Source: an uncultured Carnobacteriaceae bacterium (GTDB lineage: Bacteria; Bacillota; Bacilli; Lactobacillales; Aerococcaceae). Taken from it: a stretch of DNA of 8,507 nt. Below, piece after piece: positions 1 to 5,791 of the stretch. The stretch spans positions 1-8,507 of the forward strand of contig CALHVK010000099.1 of NCBI GenBank assembly GCA_938039195.1, in the 5' to 3' direction. Made by a program: the position numbers and the translations under genes. The first letter of the stretch is position 1; the number at the start of each line of letters is the position of its first letter. The notes beneath the pieces are model-generated. The model was not told the origin of the DNA. It searched no databases and saw only the letters and a list, made by a program, of their open reading frames with translations.

Positions 1-39
1 TGTAAATAATACAGCGAATAATTTCATTGCTTTTTTCAT
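1..39 (-). CDS. DUF1307-type lipoprotein paralogue, 5' end only (runs off the left edge)
   Basis: Only the first 13 codons are present on the minus strand. They translate as MKKAMKLFAVLFT, differing from the start of the two complete neighbouring lipoproteins only by A for V at residue 4. The 40 nt at positions 1-40 match positions 541-580 except at two bases, and the ribosome binding site (AAAGGA, 8 nt before the ATG) is the same. It is therefore the third member of a tandem lipoprotein array and most likely encodes a Sec-exported lipoprotein. Its mature domain lies outside the window, so it could be intact or broken there. Confidence 0.7.
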   Translation of the reverse strand, partial: MKKAMKLFAVLFT

Positions 40-69
40 GCAATTTATCCTTTCGGTTTGTAATATACT

Positions 70-86
70 CATAACTTTTAGTTATG
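70..86. promoter_or_regulatory. 7-3-7 palindrome between lipoprotein genes (left copy)
   Basis: CATAACT, a 3-nt spacer (TTT) and AGTTATG form a perfect inverted repeat, about 30 nt upstream of the partial left-edge gene's start codon. The same palindrome recurs at 610-626 with a changed spacer base. It may be a repressor operator or a small RNA hairpin. No regulator is identified. Confidence 0.45.
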
Positions 87-95
87 TATCGTAAA

Positions 96-122
96 ACCGG
101 AAAGAGAAAGTTCTTTACCGGT
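96..122 (-). terminator. Stem-loop after the 136-579 lipoprotein gene, possible weak terminator
   Basis: ACCGG pairs with CCGGT and AAAGA with TCTTT, with one bulged base and a 6-nt loop. On the minus strand it lies 14 nt past the stop codon, but it is followed only by a short TTTAC run. It would act as a weak terminator or an mRNA 3'-end/processing hairpin, leaving read-through into the left-edge paralogue likely. Confidence 0.45.
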
Positions 123-135
123 CTTACTTATTTAA

Positions 136-579
136 TTATTTCTTTTCAGTATAGCCAATTTTAATCAGTCCTTCTTTAGAAGCTTTGAAACTTACTTTAT
201 CACCTTGACCAGAAAAAAAACTTGGGATGGCTTTCTTTAAATCAGAAGGTTTAGCAACAGTGTAGTCTACAGTCACAAATTGAGTAACAATGCCATCTTT
301 AACTTCTTGAGTAGCAGTTACACCTTTAACTGAGTTGTGCAAATCAGTGTTTTCTTGGAATTTTTTAATTGCTTCTTCTTCTGAAATTGGAAGTTTTTTT
401 AAATCAATTTCAGATTTTGCTGTTTGTTTAGTAACAACGTCTCCTTTATAGTAAAAAACTAAAGTAGAAACAAGACCTTCTCGCTTTAGTTCGAATGTAG
501 CGGTTTCTTCTTTCGCACATCCTAATAGTACGAATAATGCTGTAAATAACACAGCGAATAATTTCATTACTTTTTTCAT
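136..579 (-). CDS. DUF1307 family (YehR-like) lipoprotein, paralogue 1
   Basis: A 147-residue predicted lipoprotein. Residues 1-20 form a signal peptide (basic MKKVMK, hydrophobic core), ending in the lipobox VLLGC with Cys21 as the lipidation site. It should therefore be tethered to the outer face of the membrane. The mature part carries FEL at 29-31 and YYKGDVVTKQ at 43-52, a pattern I associate with the DUF1307/YehR family. The molecular function of that family is not established. The ATG at 579 is chosen because AAAGGA sits 8 nt upstream and because the paralogues begin identically there; an upstream in-frame ATG at 612 has no such site. It lies 90 nt downstream of paralogue 2, probably co-transcribed from the promoter before that gene. 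Family assignment comes from motif memory, not a search. Confidence 0.85.
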   Translation of the reverse strand: MKKVMKLFAVLFTALFVLLGCAKEETATFELKREGLVSTLVFYYKGDVVTKQTAKSEIDLKKLPISEEEAIKKFQENTDLHNSVKGVTATQEVKDGIVTQFVTVDYTVAKPSDLKKAIPSFFSGQGDKVSFKASKEGLIKIGYTEKK

Positions 580-609
580 GCAATTTATCCTTTCGGTTTG
601 TAATATACT

Positions 610-626
610 CATAACTGTTAGTTATG
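610..626. promoter_or_regulatory. 7-3-7 palindrome between lipoprotein genes (right copy)
   Basis: CATAACT, GTT and AGTTATG form a perfect inverted repeat about 30 nt upstream of the ATG at 579, in the same place relative to its gene as the copy at 70-86. The arms are identical and the only change is one loop base. The lead gene (670-1122) has no such palindrome before it. Confidence 0.45.
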
Positions 627-635
627 TATCGTAAA

Positions 636-660
636 ACCGGAAAGAGAGAGCTTTACTGGT
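636..660 (-). terminator. Stem-loop after the 670-1122 lipoprotein gene, weak terminator-like
   Basis: This is the counterpart of the hairpin at 96-122: ACCGG against CTGGT plus AAAG against CTTT, with a bulged A. On the minus-strand RNA one pair becomes a C-A mismatch, so it is weaker than its sibling. The T run after it is short. Partial termination within the array is possible, full termination unlikely. Confidence 0.35.
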
Positions 661-669
661 CTTCTTTAT

Positions 670-1122
670 TTAATTATTTCTTTTCTTTTCTTTATATCCA
701 GCTTTTTCAATCAATTCTCTAGAAGCTTTGAAACTTACTGCATTACCATCTCCTGAGAAAGAGTCTGGGAAAGCTTTTTGCAGATCTTTCACTTTAGCTA
801 CTGAATAGTCAATCGTTACAAGTTGAGTAATCACTCCGTCTTTTGATTCTAGAGTAGCAGTAATCCCTTTGATTTTAGTGTATTCCTCATTCTCTTCTTT
901 AAGTTGTTCCATTGCTTCGTCTTCAGAGATTGGTAACTCAGAAATAACGTATTTCGTTTCAGCAGACTGCTTCGTTACAACGTCTCCTTTATAGTAATAA
1001 GTTATTGTTGAAGTATGCGGACCATTCTTTAGTTCGAATGCTGTAGATTCTTCTTTCGCACATCCTAATAGTACGAATAATGCTGTAAATAACACAGCGA
1101 ATAATTTCATTACTTTTTTCAT
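670..1122 (-). CDS. DUF1307 family (YehR-like) lipoprotein, paralogue 2 (lead gene of the array)
   Basis: A 150-residue predicted lipoprotein. Its first 25 residues are identical to paralogue 1, including the lipobox VLLGC and Cys21. The conserved YYKGDVVTKQ block occupies residues 43-52, and LPISE(D/E)EA also aligns with the paralogue. The rest of the mature domain differs at many positions, and the C-terminus is extended by KKRNN. The ATG at 1122 is preferred: AAAGGA lies 8 nt upstream, whereas the in-frame ATG at 1131 overlaps that site. A consensus-like promoter (1156-1184) makes it the first gene of a minus-strand lipoprotein operon, transcribed divergently from the M42 peptidase. The lipoprotein call rests on the visible signal peptide. 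The biochemical role is unknown. Confidence 0.85.
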   Translation of the reverse strand: MKKVMKLFAVLFTALFVLLGCAKEESTAFELKNGPHTSTITYYYKGDVVTKQSAETKYVISELPISEDEAMEQLKEENEEYTKIKGITATLESKDGVITQLVTIDYSVAKVKDLQKAFPDSFSGDGNAVSFKASRELIEKAGYKEKKRNN

Positions 1123-1155
1123 GAAATACATCCTTTCAAGTTGTAATATACATAT

Positions 1156-1184
1156 ATTATAAATCTAATAATTCTAATATGCAA
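1156..1184 (-). promoter_or_regulatory. Sigma-A-type promoter of the lipoprotein array
   Basis: On the minus strand TTGCAT (1179-1184) is followed by a 17-nt spacer and a perfect TATAAT (1156-1161). The -10 box ends 33 nt before the lead gene's ATG, leaving room for a leader of about 25 nt that contains the AAAGGA ribosome binding site. This is the only strong promoter seen for the array. Confidence 0.7.
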
Positions 1185-1233
1185 GCCTTTTTACAAAAAT
1201 GGTTGCTAATGAAGGTTGACAATTGCTAACAGT

Positions 1234-1260
1234 TTGATTTTAACAGCAATGTGCTATACT
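1234..1260 (+). promoter_or_regulatory. Extended -10 promoter of the M42 peptidase
   Basis: TGC-TATACT (1252-1260) is an extended -10 element 28 nt before the peptidase ATG. The -35 region is poor (TTGATT at 1234, spacing 15). A 6-bp inverted repeat ATTGCT (1222-1227) / AGCAAT (1245-1250) flanks the -35 region and could hold a regulator. Confidence 0.5.
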
Positions 1261-1288
1261 AATCTTACAGTGAAATGGAGGAGAAAGT

Positions 1289-2329
1289 ATGAATCAAACT
1301 GTAAACTTCTTGAAAGAACTTGTAGCAATTCCGTCACCAACTGGCTACACCAGAGATGTGCAAGACTATTTAATCGATGTCTTAACAGATATGGGATATG
1401 AGCCAACACGTACAGCAAAAGGATTAGTGGTTGTAACAGTACCTGGAGCAATGGATGAGAAACAGCGTGTGGTAACGGCACATATCGATACACTTGGTGC
1501 GATTGTTCGTGCGGTAAAACCAGATGGACGCTTAAAACTCGACCGTATTGGTGGATTTGCTTGGAATATGATTGAAGGAGAAAACTGTACGGTTCACGTT
1601 GCTAGCAATGGAACAACCGTTTCAGGAACGATTCTGTTACATCAAACGAGCGTACACGTATATCGTGAAGCCGGAACGGTTGAACGTAGCCAAGATAATA
1701 TGGAAGTTCGTTTGGATGCAAAAGTGACAAACGAAGCTGAAACGCGTGCATTAGGAATTGAAGTAGGAGACTTTGTATCCTTTGATCCACGTTTTATCAT
1801 CACACCAACAGGATTCATTAAGAGCCGTTTCTTAGATGATAAAGTGAGTGCAGCAATTTTATTAACCTTATTAAAGAAATACAAATCAGAAGGAATCACA
1901 TTACCAGTGACAACGCATTTCATGTTCAGTTGTATTGAAGAAACTGGAACAGGAGCCAACAGTAGCATTCCAGAAAAAGCGGTCGAATTCTTGGCCGTGG
2001 ATATGGGTGCGATGGGGGATGACCAACAAACAGACGAATACACCGTTTCTGTCTGTGTGAAAGATGGTTCTGGGCCTTATAACTTTGATTTCCGTCAACA
2101 TCTTGTTTCTCTATGTAAGGAAAAGAATATTCCATTTAAATTAGATATTTATCCTTATTATGGTAGTGATGCCTCAGCAGCAATGCGTGCTGGAGCAGAA
2201 GTGAAACATGCCTTACTTGGGGCTGGAATTGAATCAAGCCACTCTTATGAAAGAACGCATCTTGATTCGGTGGAAGCAACGCAACAGTTAGTCGATGCCT
2301 ACCTCTTAAGTTCATTAGTAGAAGCTTAA
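1289..2329 (+). CDS. M42 family metallopeptidase (glutamyl/deblocking aminopeptidase type)
   Basis: A 346-residue cytoplasmic enzyme of normal length for peptidase family M42. These are di-metal (Zn/Co) aminopeptidases, often forming dodecameric tetrahedral particles that trim peptides left by the proteasome or other proteases. Expected motifs are present in order: AHID (H65, D67) as first metal ligands, FLDDK (D183/D184) with the bridging Asp, EETGTGA (E217 catalytic base, E218 ligand), VDMG (D238 ligand), and SSHSYE near the C-terminus (H318 ligand). Residue roles are assigned by family analogy. The ATG follows GGAGGAG by 5 nt. No signal peptide or membrane segment is visible. It is monocistronic, with its own promoter and a strong terminator. 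The substrate cannot be told from sequence; sequence annotations often label such proteins glucanase, which the peptidase motifs argue against. Confidence 0.9.
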   Translation: MNQTVNFLKELVAIPSPTGYTRDVQDYLIDVLTDMGYEPTRTAKGLVVVTVPGAMDEKQRVVTAHIDTLGAIVRAVKPDGRLKLDRIGGFAWNMIEGENCTVHVASNGTTVSGTILLHQTSVHVYREAGTVERSQDNMEVRLDAKVTNEAETRALGIEVGDFVSFDPRFIITPTGFIKSRFLDDKVSAAILLTLLKKYKSEGITLPVTTHFMFSCIEETGTGANSSIPEKAVEFLAVDMGAMGDDQQTDEYTVSVCVKDGSGPYNFDFRQHLVSLCKEKNIPFKLDIYPYYGSDASAAMRAGAEVKHALLGAGIESSHSYERTHLDSVEATQQLVDAYLLSSLVEA

Positions 2330-2334
2330 TAGTG

Positions 2335-2368
2335 AGCCTTTCCAACACTGTTTGGGAAGGCTTTTTTT
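2335..2368 (+). terminator. Intrinsic terminator after the M42 peptidase
   Basis: AGCCTTTCCAA (2335-2345) pairs with TTGGGAAGGCT (2352-2362) with one wobble pair and a 6-nt loop, followed by seven T residues. It starts 6 nt after the stop codon. Confidence 0.9.
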
Positions 2369-2396
2369 GTATTTGAAAAAAATTTGAATGATTTTA

Positions 2397-2425
2397 TTGA
2401 CACGGTCTCTACATAAGAGTATACT
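2397..2425 (+). promoter_or_regulatory. Strong sigma-A promoter of the histidine triad gene
   Basis: A perfect TTGACA (2397-2402), a 17-nt spacer and TATACT (2420-2425), 39 nt before the start codon. This is the best promoter in the window. It is overlapped by a perfect palindrome, so it is likely regulated. Confidence 0.8.
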
Positions 2426-2427
2426 CT
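2416..2427. promoter_or_regulatory. 12-bp perfect palindrome over the -10 box (candidate operator)
   Basis: AGAGTATACTCT is self-complementary and centred on the -10 hexamer. A second inverted repeat, CGTAA-AAC-TTACG, follows at 2432-2444 in the initial transcribed region. Either could bind a repressor. Neither matches the AdcR zinc box (TTAAC-NN-GTTAA) known for streptococcal pht genes. Confidence 0.4.
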
Positions 2428-2464
2428 AAAACGTAAAACTTACGATTTAGAAGGTAGGAGAATC

Positions 2465-4558
2465 ATGAACAAGAAAGAAAAGGTTATTTTAGGAGGAGCA
2501 GTAGCCGTTGGATTGCTTTTTGCAACAGGTGCTGTATTATCTCAGCAACAAGCCCAATCAACTGACACAACAACCGAGGAGACAACGATTGACGCTGAGC
2601 GTATGGCGAAATACGAACAGGCAGCTAAAGAAATTAAAGACAATAAACCCAAGACGATTGTCGGAGAAGTCTTCGAGAATGGGTATTTGAAAAAACATGG
2701 AGACCATTATCACTTTGTATATGGTGCGCCTCCAGCAGACGCTATTTATGAACAGAAAAAACCAGGAGCGACAACGAATACAGTAGAAGACAATTATGTC
2801 TTCAATCCAAACGATATTGTGAGTGAAAATGAATTAGGCTTCGTTGTTCGTCATGGAGATCACTTTCATTTTATTTACCGTTCACAATTAGCAAATGCAC
2901 AAACGGTGACCAGAGAAGATGAAAATGGCAGGAAGAGAACATGTAAATTATTACGCATCCCACATGGAGACCATTTCCACGATGTATTAGACTGTGGAGA
3001 CGGTAGTGCTTCTTATACATTTGACGATGAACCAACTTCAAGACCGTCGACTGGTGGTAACCACACAGGAGTGGCTAGTACAATTGGTTCTGTTTCACCA
3101 ACAAGACCAAGTACGGCAAGCACACAACCTGTAACACCTCCTGCAACAGATATTGCGACACCGCAAGCTGAGGAGTGGACATTGCAATCGCCAGAGATCC
3201 AAAAATATTTAGACTACATCGTCTATGCTTACGGTGTAGAACGAGATACGATTAAGTTCGAATCTGTAACAAACGACAAAGGTGAGTATGTCGGAAAAGT
3301 ATTTGCCTTCCAAAACATGGAACAAGGGCAAGATAAGAACCATATTCATCCTTGGGTTATTCCGTTGAAACGTTTTGAAGTGCCAAATTCTGACCCATCA
3401 ATTCCTGCAGAAGTGCGACTTTCTCAGGAGATTGATTTAATCGCAAGACGTATGGGGATTTCTCGTACGGCGATTCGTATTGTGAATGGACGATTCGATA
3501 TTCCGCACGGCGACCATAGTCACTCAATGAATATCGTCAACAAAGACGGTATCGAAGCCTATGAGAAAAACAAACTTCCAGTCATCGTGCCTCCATTTGT
3601 GGCAGGAGATGTGAATGTGGATACTGTTTTTGCCAAAATTGATGAAGTCAAAGCGCATGCCAGTGAAAAATATAAAGATGATCCAGTGACGTTGAACCGT
3701 ATTTTAGTAGCCTTGAACGAATATAAAGGACTAGTGCAATTAAAAGGGAACTCAACGGAAGGGTTCATCAAAGGATTAGAACGATTCGAGGCGCAAACGA
3801 TTAACCACGAGACTGTAGCTACTGAAGAAGTAAGTCCTGAAGAACAAAAGATGAACGCGACCCACGAAGAAACGGTTCGTATGGTTGGTGAGTTGAACTT
3901 ACAAGACTACGGTGTGACGGCTGATGAATTGAAAGACTTAGCTTCAAAAGCGCGTGAATCTAATAAAGAGGAACAAGTGAATGCGATTCGTGCATTGGTA
4001 CAAGCGTTGCGAGATGCAAACGACCGTATTAGTATTGAAGGAATGCGTTACTTATACTTCTTAACACAACACGTTTTAGACCAAGAGTTACCTGCATCGC
4101 TTCGTGAAGAAGTGGCAAGCTTAATTAAGCGTTACATGGGTTCACGATTGAACTTTGCGACAACTCCTGTTGAATCGCTCATTATCGAGTCTTATCGTGC
4201 GAAATTAGCGATTAAAGAATCTCACGCCAAATTCGATGGAAAAGTTGATGCGACAATCGGAAAGAATTTGAAAGAGATTTTAACGCCGGCTTCTGAAGAA
4301 GAACAAAGTATTTTCCAAGAGGCAAAAGACTTCGCTGAAATGGCGCTGGATGAAGCGGATAAAGATAATAGTACTCCAAAGAGCTCTATCCTAGAGGTGA
4401 AACCTTCAGAGGAAAAACCAGCCGAAGAGACTACAACGACACAAAGCGAAACGACTGAAACGACAGAAAGTACGACCGCTTCTGTAGAGACAACAGAAGA
4501 AACAACGGCAACAACTGAAGCTGCTACTACTGAAGAAACGACAACTGTTGAACAATAG
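2465..4558 (+). CDS. Pneumococcal-type histidine triad (Pht-like) secreted protein
   Basis: A 697-residue exported protein. Residues 1-30 give a basic start and hydrophobic core with no lipobox, so it is a cleavable signal peptide or uncleaved membrane anchor. Four HxxHxH triads follow: H78/81/83, H130/133/135, H167/170/172 and H348/351/353. A remnant HIH lies at 293-295. The block FNPNDIVSENELGFVVRHGD matches the streptococcal histidine-triad domain. Pht proteins bind zinc at such triads on the cell surface and contribute to zinc scavenging and host interaction. A Pro/Thr/Ser linker spans 189-235, a mainly helical region about 380-635, and a Thr/Glu tail 650-697 that ends without an LPXTG anchor. 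Oddity: the third triad is bracketed by C160 and C177, the only cysteines seen. The ATG follows AGGTAGGAG by 4 nt. It is monocistronic, with no zinc ABC transporter beside it. Confidence 0.88.
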   Translation: MNKKEKVILGGAVAVGLLFATGAVLSQQQAQSTDTTTEETTIDAERMAKYEQAAKEIKDNKPKTIVGEVFENGYLKKHGDHYHFVYGAPPADAIYEQKKPGATTNTVEDNYVFNPNDIVSENELGFVVRHGDHFHFIYRSQLANAQTVTREDENGRKRTCKLLRIPHGDHFHDVLDCGDGSASYTFDDEPTSRPSTGGNHTGVASTIGSVSPTRPSTASTQPVTPPATDIATPQAEEWTLQSPEIQKYLDYIVYAYGVERDTIKFESVTNDKGEYVGKVFAFQNMEQGQDKNHIHPWVIPLKRFEVPNSDPSIPAEVRLSQEIDLIARRMGISRTAIRIVNGRFDIPHGDHSHSMNIVNKDGIEAYEKNKLPVIVPPFVAGDVNVDTVFAKIDEVKAHASEKYKDDPVTLNRILVALNEYKGLVQLKGNSTEGFIKGLERFEAQTINHETVATEEVSPEEQKMNATHEETVRMVGELNLQDYGVTADELKDLASKARESNKEEQVNAIRALVQALRDANDRISIEGMRYLYFLTQHVLDQELPASLREEVASLIKRYMGSRLNFATTPVESLIIESYRAKLAIKESHAKFDGKVDATIGKNLKEILTPASEEEQSIFQEAKDFAEMALDEADKDNSTPKSSILEVKPSEEKPAEETTTTQSETTETTESTTASVETTEETTATTEAATTEETTTVEQ

Positions 4559-4565
4559 AACTTTT

Positions 4566-4604
4566 AAACACGTAAATCTTTTCATTGAAGGTTTACGTGT
4601 TTTT
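4566..4604 (+). terminator. Intrinsic terminator after the histidine triad gene
   Basis: A 15-bp stem (4566-4580 with 4588-4602, one wobble, 7-nt loop) ends in a T run, 7 nt past the stop codon. The A run opening the stem and T run closing it would let it also work on the other strand. Confidence 0.9.
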
Positions 4605-4636
4605 GTTGCTAGGAATAGGTGCTTTATCTGTATTTG

Positions 4637-4645
4637 TGGTATACT
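4637..4645 (+). promoter_or_regulatory. Extended -10 promoter of the corA-like gene
   Basis: TGG-TATACT forms an extended -10 box 32 nt before the start codon. No convincing -35 hexamer lies at 16-18 nt. It sits just downstream of the preceding terminator, so the cation channel gene has its own transcript. Confidence 0.5.
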
Positions 4646-4677
4646 AATACAGCATTCTAGTTGAAGGAGGAGTATAA

Positions 4678-5580
4678 ATGGGCTTAATGCACTTTGGCGA
4701 AAACAATACATGGATTAACATCAATTCAGATTTAATCAGTGAATACTCAGCGATTTACGATACTTATGAAATTGATGATGAGATGATTGAATACGCACTG
4801 GATAAAAATGAACGTGCGCATATGGAGTATAATCGCCGCACTAAGACGCTCGTTGTCATTTATAATGTCCTCAACTTATCACGAGAAGAGAATCACTACG
4901 ATACGATTCCGTTGACGTTTATCGTGAGACAAAACCAAATTGTCACGATTTCCAATGGTCTCAATGAATATATTATTGATCAAATTCGCGAAGAACTGGA
5001 AGAGAATATGCATTGGAGCGTATTTAATTTCTTATTACATAGTTTATTTGCGATTTCGGAAAACTACTTTCCTGTTATTGAAAAACTAAATAAAGAACAG
5101 CAAAAAATTAGTCAATTACTCAGAAAGAAAACCACAAAGGATAATTTATTCCGGTTATCTGACTTGGAGATTGAGGGGATGTATTTAGTTTCGGCGACGA
5201 AGCAAAATGCGGTTGTACTAGAGCAATTGAAGACGCAACAAGCCTTCAAGACACTCGATGATTCTGAAAGAGAGCAGTTGGAAGATAATATCATCGAAGC
5301 CAATCAATTAGTAGCGATGACAGAATTACATCTTCAAATCTTGCATCAAATTGCGAGCACGTATAACAATGTATTGAATAATAACTTGAACGACACGATG
5401 AAATTCTTAACGGTCATCTCGATTTTAATGACGATTCCGGATATTGTGACGGGATTCTTTGGGATGAATGTGCAGATTCCGTTTATGGAGTTAAGACATG
5501 GATGGGCGATCATTCTTTTGATTATCGCATTCGGTTGGATAGGCGTGTCGCAGATTATCAAGCGCATTATGAAAGATTAA
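4678..5580 (+). CDS. corA: CorA family divalent cation (Mg2+/Co2+) channel
   Basis: A 300-residue membrane protein of the CorA metal ion transporter family, which form homopentameric channels for Mg2+ and sometimes Co2+ or Ni2+. The diagnostic GMN selectivity motif is at residues 262-264 (TGFFGMNVQIP), at the end of the first membrane helix (about 243-261). A short periplasmic-type loop and a second helix (about 275-293) follow, with a basic cytosolic end IIKRIMKD. The first 240 residues are the cytosolic domain: an alpha/beta N-terminus and long helices from about 110 (EELEEN, EKLNKEQQKISQLLRKK) leading into the pore helix through NDTMKFLTV. The ATG has AAGGAGGAG 5 nt upstream. It lies between two strong terminators. 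The family is certain; which ion it carries is not visible. Family members are numerous in this phylum, so the gene symbol is approximate. Confidence 0.88.
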   Translation: MGLMHFGENNTWININSDLISEYSAIYDTYEIDDEMIEYALDKNERAHMEYNRRTKTLVVIYNVLNLSREENHYDTIPLTFIVRQNQIVTISNGLNEYIIDQIREELEENMHWSVFNFLLHSLFAISENYFPVIEKLNKEQQKISQLLRKKTTKDNLFRLSDLEIEGMYLVSATKQNAVVLEQLKTQQAFKTLDDSEREQLEDNIIEANQLVAMTELHLQILHQIASTYNNVLNNNLNDTMKFLTVISILMTIPDIVTGFFGMNVQIPFMELRHGWAIILLIIAFGWIGVSQIIKRIMKD

Positions 5581-5584
5581 CCAA

Positions 5585-5615
5585 AAACACCTTCCTACTT
5601 GATAGGAAGGTGTTT
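5585..5615 (+). terminator. Intrinsic terminator after corA, likely bidirectional
   Basis: A perfect 13-bp stem (5585-5597 with 5603-5615), 5-nt loop CTTGA, begins 4 nt after the stop codon. On the minus strand GGTG is followed by TTTTT, so it can also stop transcription arriving from rnhC, for which no nearer terminator is seen. It doubles as the outer end of the left arm of the inverted repeat. Confidence 0.85.
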
Positions 5616-5706
5616 GTTGTTTATGTGTTAGGTTTTTATTTGTGCTCAGATATATGATTACTTCGAATCCTTGCGGATTTGTTTATTGTAGCTGTAACGT
5701 TGCACC

Positions 5707-5729
5707 GGCGCAAGCCTTGGTCTTGCGCC
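5707..5729. other. Central hairpin A of the fold-back element
   Basis: GGCGCAAG (5707-5714) and CTTGCGCC (5722-5729) pair perfectly around a 7-nt loop. It is much more GC-rich than the surroundings. Only three T residues follow, so it is not a convincing terminator. Confidence 0.7.
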
Positions 5730-5734
5730 TTTAA

Positions 5735-5791
5735 AGCCTCAAAACGGGCGTACGGAATAAATTCCTACGCCCGTTAATTCGTTTTAATGCT
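5735..5791. other. Central hairpin B of the fold-back element
   Basis: The core AACGGGCGTA / TACGCCCGTT (5743-5752 with 5766-5775) continues after one bulged C into GGAA/TTCC around a 4-nt loop. The helix can extend outward through AAAAC/GTTTT and AGC/GCT to 5735-5791, with an 8-nt bulge on the right side. Confidence 0.7.

Larger units (their letters stand above)
1..1123. repeat. Tandem duplication array (unit about 540 bp)
   Basis: The lipoprotein gene and its 5' spacer are repeated head-to-tail with a period of about 540 bp. Positions 1-107 match 541-647 with about three substitutions up to the point where the spacers diverge. Positions 505-580 are identical over 76 nt to 1048-1123, covering the start codon, signal peptide and lipobox. 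Downstream of these blocks the coding sequences differ substantially. The pattern is a gene duplication in which the 5' segment is recent or homogenised and the mature-domain segments have diverged. Confidence 0.85.

Noticed and set aside
1216..1221. Perfect TTGACA before the M42 peptidase
   Set aside because: The TATACT at 1255 is 33 nt away and there is no credible -10 at 16-18 nt spacing (only TTTTAA/TTTAAC). Treated as coincidental.
1642..2043. Minus-strand open frame inside the M42 peptidase gene
   Set aside because: It lies wholly antisense to a gene with intact catalytic motifs, has no ribosome binding site and gives a low-plausibility protein.
2397..2464. AdcR-type zinc operator before the histidine triad gene
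   Set aside because: No TTAAC-NN-GTTAA pattern is present. The nearest symmetric sites have different arms and spacing.
4406..4711. Minus-strand open frame with Ser/Cys/Phe-rich translation
   Set aside because: It is the antisense reading of the Thr/Glu repeat tail and the following terminator. The composition is a codon-shadow artefact.
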